A stretch of DNA of 60,896 nt, taken from Chloroflexota bacterium. Lineage in GTDB: Bacteria; Chloroflexota; Anaerolineae; Aggregatilineales; Phototrophicaceae. Numbering within the stretch: position 1 is the first letter of the stretch; each line of letters starts with the position of its first letter. The position numbers were made by a program, and so were the translations under genes. Below are positions 57,710-60,896 of the stretch, one piece after another. The notes under the pieces were generated by a model. That model was given only the letters and a program-made list of their open reading frames with translations. It searched no databases and was not told the DNA's origin. The stretch spans positions 1 through 60,896 of the forward strand of contig VXNO01000084.1 in the NCBI GenBank assembly GCA_009840575.1, written 5' to 3'.

Positions 57710-59836
57710 TCAGCCGGCATCCACGGTCAAAGTGAGTGTATACACGCCGATGGTGCCGCCATACTGGTTGCCATAGCGCGTGGCGATGATTACATAGGGG
57801 CCGTTATCCGGCAGGACGAAGTCGCTAATCAGTGAATCGGTGCTGCGTCCGGTCGCGCTCAGCAGGTTGGGGTCGGCATCGTCATTGGCGGCCAGCTCAC
57901 GGTCGCCCGGGCTTATCAAATACAAATTGGTATCCAGCGTCTGCGATGCCATGCTGATGCTGATAGTATCGCCGGCGTTGCCAGTGAAGCCATAGACATC
58001 GAAGGTGTTGTCGGCGGAGATGATGCCTGAAACTGGCTGCCCAATCTCTATGGCGGGCGGGTCAAAGGCTTCGCTTTGATAAGCCAAAGTGCGGCTGCCA
58101 GCGTCAATGAAGCCGGCTTCGCCCGCGCTCGCCGCGCCCAGCGGGTCAATGCTGAAATTGGTCAGGTAGCGCTGGCCGGGCAAGGGGAATTGAATCTGGT
58201 TGACCAACGGAATGCCATTGACCTCGATGATGAGCGCGAAATCGACTGGTGGCGGCTGGTCGGAACAGGTATTTTGATACCAGACTTCGACTTCGTAGGT
58301 GCCGGGGCGCAGGCGGCCGGGGGGCCAGTAGATGTGCGAGACTGGGCTGCCCGTCTCGGCAGGCACGCAGTTGACATTGCCATCTTCCGCCAGGATGCCG
58401 CCGCTGGCCACGCTGGGGTTGTCGTCATAGACCGACTCGCCGACCGGGTCTCGCACCAGCAGCTGCAAGTCCGCGCCTGTGCTCCAATAGAGGCTGACTT
58501 CGATATCGCCTTGCGGCAGGCTCAGGGCGCTGGTTTGAACGGGGGCATCGGCTGTCGCGCCGGTCAATGTGAGCTCGAATTGCCCGACTGTGCCGCCAAG
58601 CCCTTTTCCGTAGCGCGTGGCGACAATGGTATAGGAACCACTGCTCAGGAGGCGGGCATTGGCGATGCTGGAATTGGTCGTGCCGCCAGAATCATCGTTG
58701 ATATCGACAACGATTCCAGCGGGGTCGACTAACTGCAAGAACGTATCCAGGTTTGGCCCGACCGCCTGCATGTCGATGGATACGATTTCGTCAGCCGCGC
58801 CTGCGAAGCGATAAGCCAGCACGGGCTGCGTATTGCTAATCGCGCCGCTTACGGTTGTGCCGCGTGTGATTGGCTGCGCGACAGAAGCCGCCGCCGCATA
58901 GCCGCTGGGCAGGATAGTCAAGCTGGCGCTGGGGTATGCGCCGCCCGGGCTGACGACGGCGCTGCCATCCGCGGCGATTTCAAAGCGCCCGACATAGATG
59001 CTGGATTGCCCGGGCGCTGGCGGGGACAAGGTACCGGACATTTGCCCGCTCAATGCGCCATCGACGCGGACATCGGCGAAGAATTGCACGCTGCTGGTCT
59101 GGGCATCGCAGGCGGATTCATAATAGATGATGATTTCATAACTGCCGGTCGCCAGGTAGCTGGGCTGCCAGGTAGCGGTCTCGACCGAGTTGTTGCTGAC
59201 GACTTCGCAGAAGCCATTGGCGTCAAAGCCGAAAGCGCCGCCGTTGCTGGTCGCGCGGGAATCCCAGTGCAGGGATTCGCCTGTGGGGTCGCGCACTTCC
59301 AGGTTGAGGTCAGCCGCGCCGCTCCAGCTCAGGCGCACTTCGATGCCGGCATTCAACAAAACCAGCGCCGACTCGGCGGTCGCTGCGCCCGCATCCACCG
59401 GCTCGGCGACAGGGGCGGAGCTCGCCAGCAAAAGCTCGAAACTGGTTTCGCTGGGCGCGCTGCCCGGCGCAAAATACACAAAAGCATGGTAACGTCCGCC
59501 GGCTGCCAGCGATACATCCCCCAGGCTGATCGCGCCCGTCGCGGCATCGTCGGCTGCTTGCGCGATGGTGTTGCCGCCGCTATCCGCCAGCAGCAGCGCC
59601 AAGGGGCTGCCCTGCCCCGATAACGACAGGCTTGCGACAGCGCCAGGCGTGGCATCAAAGACATAGGCGGAGGCGCTGGCATCGGCATTCAATGCGCCGG
59701 CCGCAGCAATGCCCGGCAGCAGCGCGTTCCCGCCATTCTGCGCCGCCGCCGGCAGCCAGCAAGCCAGCAGGAGCATGAAGGCCAGTAGCAAGGAGTGGCC
59801 CAAGCCTTTGCGAAAAATCGTATGTAAGCCAGGCAT
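57710..59836 (-). CDS. Secreted protein with alternating PPC and DUF2135-like domains
   Basis: A 708-residue exported protein with a signal peptide (MPGLHTIFRKGLGHSLLLAF onward, cleavage after about residue 34). Three pre-peptidase C-terminal-type beta domains (about 45-150 degenerate, 320-430, 610-708; each ends like YTIVATRYGKGLGG or YVIIATRYGNQYGG) alternate with two copies of another module. That module starts ADLNLEVRDPTGES or ADLQLLVRDPVGES and ends in a paired Cys (YESAC, YQNTC), resembling DUF2135/YfaP. No catalytic domain is seen, so a binding or surface role is likely. GGAGG nine bases upstream supports ATG 59836. Confidence 0.8.
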   Translation of the reverse strand: MPGLHTIFRKGLGHSLLLAFMLLLACWLPAAAQNGGNALLPGIAAAGALNADASASAYVFDATPGAVASLSLSGQGSPLALLLADSGGNTIAQAADDAATGAISLGDVSLAAGGRYHAFVYFAPGSAPSETSFELLLASSAPVAEPVDAGAATAESALVLLNAGIEVRLSWSGAADLNLEVRDPTGESLHWDSRATSNGGAFGFDANGFCEVVSNNSVETATWQPSYLATGSYEIIIYYESACDAQTSSVQFFADVRVDGALSGQMSGTLSPPAPGQSSIYVGRFEIAADGSAVVSPGGAYPSASLTILPSGYAAAASVAQPITRGTTVSGAISNTQPVLAYRFAGAADEIVSIDMQAVGPNLDTFLQLVDPAGIVVDINDDSGGTTNSSIANARLLSSGSYTIVATRYGKGLGGTVGQFELTLTGATADAPVQTSALSLPQGDIEVSLYWSTGADLQLLVRDPVGESVYDDNPSVASGGILAEDGNVNCVPAETGSPVSHIYWPPGRLRPGTYEVEVWYQNTCSDQPPPVDFALIIEVNGIPLVNQIQFPLPGQRYLTNFSIDPLGAASAGEAGFIDAGSRTLAYQSEAFDPPAIEIGQPVSGIISADNTFDVYGFTGNAGDTISISMASQTLDTNLYLISPGDRELAANDDADPNLLSATGRSTDSLISDFVLPDNGPYVIIATRYGNQYGGTIGVYTLTLTVDAG

Positions 59837-59925
59837 GCTATGAACCCTCCACCCCTGCAGCACGGGATCTCACTGTATAGCGAGTGTAGCCGATTTTGCC
59901 GCGACTTGCCAGATGCGCCCGCGCT

Positions 59926-60498
59926 TTAGACTGCCTTGGCTCCATCCAGCCCCAACTCGGATGCGTGGTCTTGCATGGCGCGCAGCACCAGCGGCACATG
60001 AAAAGCCCAGACATCCACGCCCAGCAGCGCGCAGCCATCAATCACATCCTGGCGGTTGACGCCAGCCGCGAATGCTTTGTCCTTCCACTTTTTGCGGATG
60101 CTGCGGATTTTCACATCGCGGATGTCTTTGCTGGGGCGGACGAGCGCCACCGCCGTTATCAAGCCGGTCAGCTCATCGACGGCATACAGCGCCTTGTCTC
60201 GCAAAGTGATGCGGTCATCGGCAGCGAGCGGACCATGGCTGAGGATGGTGCGGATGTCTTCTTCGCACAGGCCGCGTTCGCGCAAAATGGGCGCGCCGAG
60301 CATGGGGTGCTGCTCCAACGAGGGGTGGATCTCCCAGTCGAAATCATGCAGCAAGCCGACCAGCCCCCAGGCGTCGGCGGCTTCGCCATAATGCTCAGCA
60401 TAGGCGCGCATGGCGAACTCCACCGCCAGCATGTGCTTGCGCAAGGAGTCGGACTGCACGAATTCACAGACGATTTCGTAGGCTTGGCTTCGGTTCAC
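59926..60498 (-). CDS. HD-domain protein
   Basis: A 190-residue metal-dependent phosphohydrolase-type protein. The HD motif is seen as LRKHMLAVEFAMR, with the His-Asp pair in GLLHDFDWEIHP and further His in LEQHPMLGA and ILSHGPL. Family members cleave nucleotides, cyclic nucleotides or phosphoesters; the substrate here is unknown. The start is GTG, overlapping the stop of the restriction endonuclease gene (GTGA), so the two are translationally coupled. Confidence 0.85.
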   Translation of the reverse strand: MNRSQAYEIVCEFVQSDSLRKHMLAVEFAMRAYAEHYGEAADAWGLVGLLHDFDWEIHPSLEQHPMLGAPILRERGLCEEDIRTILSHGPLAADDRITLRDKALYAVDELTGLITAVALVRPSKDIRDVKIRSIRKKWKDKAFAAGVNRQDVIDGCALLGVDVWAFHVPLVLRAMQDHASELGLDGAKAV

Positions 60499-60896
60499 GG
60501 GGAGATTTCCTCAAATACGAACGGGAGAATGGTATCAAGGGCGGAGTCTAGGTCGCCATGGAAAGGCGCGCAAGGGATGTCCAGATAACTGAAGACGGTG
60601 CCCATGCGCGCATAGCCGGCGTCTTCGCCCAAGGCAACCCAGTGATGCCCGCGGTTGGTGAGCTGGCTCTTGTTGCGCTCGGACAAGGTGTGGGCAATGA
60701 AGATGTTGGAGCGGCGGGCGATGGTGCTGTCGGCGCTTTCCGGGTTGCCCTTGCCCATCAGCTTGACTTCGCAGAAGAAACGGTCGCCAGCGCGGTTGAT
60801 GAAGTGAAAGTCGACCTCGCGGGATTCGCCGGTTAGCCCCTTGCCGCTGTAGAAATCGCGCGGAACTTGGAAGAGCTTCGCCAAAGTGAGCATGAG
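60495..60896 (-). CDS. CfrBI-type restriction endonuclease, C-terminal part
   Basis: The reading frame runs off the window edge, so the N-terminus is missing and the ATG at 60893 is probably internal. The visible 133 residues contain a PD-(D/E)xK nuclease core (ESREVDFHFI then FFCEVKLMGKGNPESAD) in the arrangement I associate with the CfrBI family of type II restriction enzymes (KGLTGES, MGKGNPESA, FIAHTLSERNKSQL). Family assignment is from memory of these motifs. A cognate methyltransferase would be expected beyond the window. The HD-domain gene is coupled to its stop. Confidence 0.7.
   Translation of the reverse strand, partial: LMLTLAKLFQVPRDFYSGKGLTGESREVDFHFINRAGDRFFCEVKLMGKGNPESADSTIARRSNIFIAHTLSERNKSQLTNRGHHWVALGEDAGYARMGTVFSYLDIPCAPFHGDLDSALDTILPFVFEEISP

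Overview
This 60.9 kb window is a GC-rich, densely packed bacterial chromosome segment made mostly of housekeeping genes. I see no prophage, rRNA, CRISPR array or intact insertion sequence. The gene set suggests a Chloroflexota bacterium, probably Anaerolineae-like: rpoC carries a large coiled-coil insertion near its N-terminus, the pyr genes follow fhs, TTG/GTG starts are common, -35/-10 promoters look sigma70-like, and GTAGGGGC-type and CCCCTCCC/GGGAGGGG-type palindromic repeats fill the intergenic gaps. This assignment is an inference from gene content and style, not a database match.

Layout. 1-6.8 kb: aspS (-), a small membrane protein, a GT-C-type membrane glycosyltransferase and an HDAC-like deacetylase (+), uvrB (-). 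6.8-8.5 kb: initiator tRNA and a second CAT-anticodon tRNA (+), lysA and tRNA-Asp (-). 8.5-12 kb: two ABC permeases without partners (-) and a MatE/ANKH-like membrane protein (+). 12-16.8 kb: an accessory patch with an M24 peptidase, a NAGPA-like protein with an altered motif, an Ldh2-family protein and a sugar isomerase/epimerase. 17-23 kb: a heterodimeric ABC exporter and glgB. 23-31.5 kb: one long overlapping operon fhs-pyrB-pyrC-pyrD-pyrE-pyrF-SRPBCC-CrtI-like. 31.5-34.1 kb: a MaoC dehydratase and the membrane pyrophosphatase hppA (-). 34.2-37.7 kb: a MITE-like repeat, then yraN-miaA-moaC-moaD/E fusion-rnc. 37.7-40.4 kb: a SUV3-like helicase and an HNH nuclease (-). 40.5-46.8 kb: ftsY-rRNA/tRNA methyltransferase-prfB, then rel and a tRNA-queuosine mannosyltransferase homologue. 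46.8-54.2 kb: gyrA and rpoC (-), each with its own consensus promoter. 54.4-60.9 kb: moeA and a VKOR (+); S1-domain protein, lipoprotein, a large secreted PPC-domain protein, an HD protein and a cut-off CfrBI-type restriction endonuclease (-).

Genes that work together: complete de novo pyrimidine synthesis from carbamoyl aspartate to UMP; molybdenum cofactor assembly (moaC, moaD/E, moeA); RNA processing and modification (rnc, SUV3-like helicase, miaA, QTMAN homologue, SpoU methyltransferase); transcription and DNA topology (rpoC, gyrA). The points most worth a second look are an RNase III with Cys at a metal-ligand position, a bacterial SUV3-like helicase convergent with it, a queuosine-mannosyltransferase homologue in a window that also holds tRNA-Asp(GUC), an 11-bp inverted repeat bracketing the gyrA promoter, and a 213-bp element with 17-bp terminal inverted repeats flanked by an 11-bp direct repeat.
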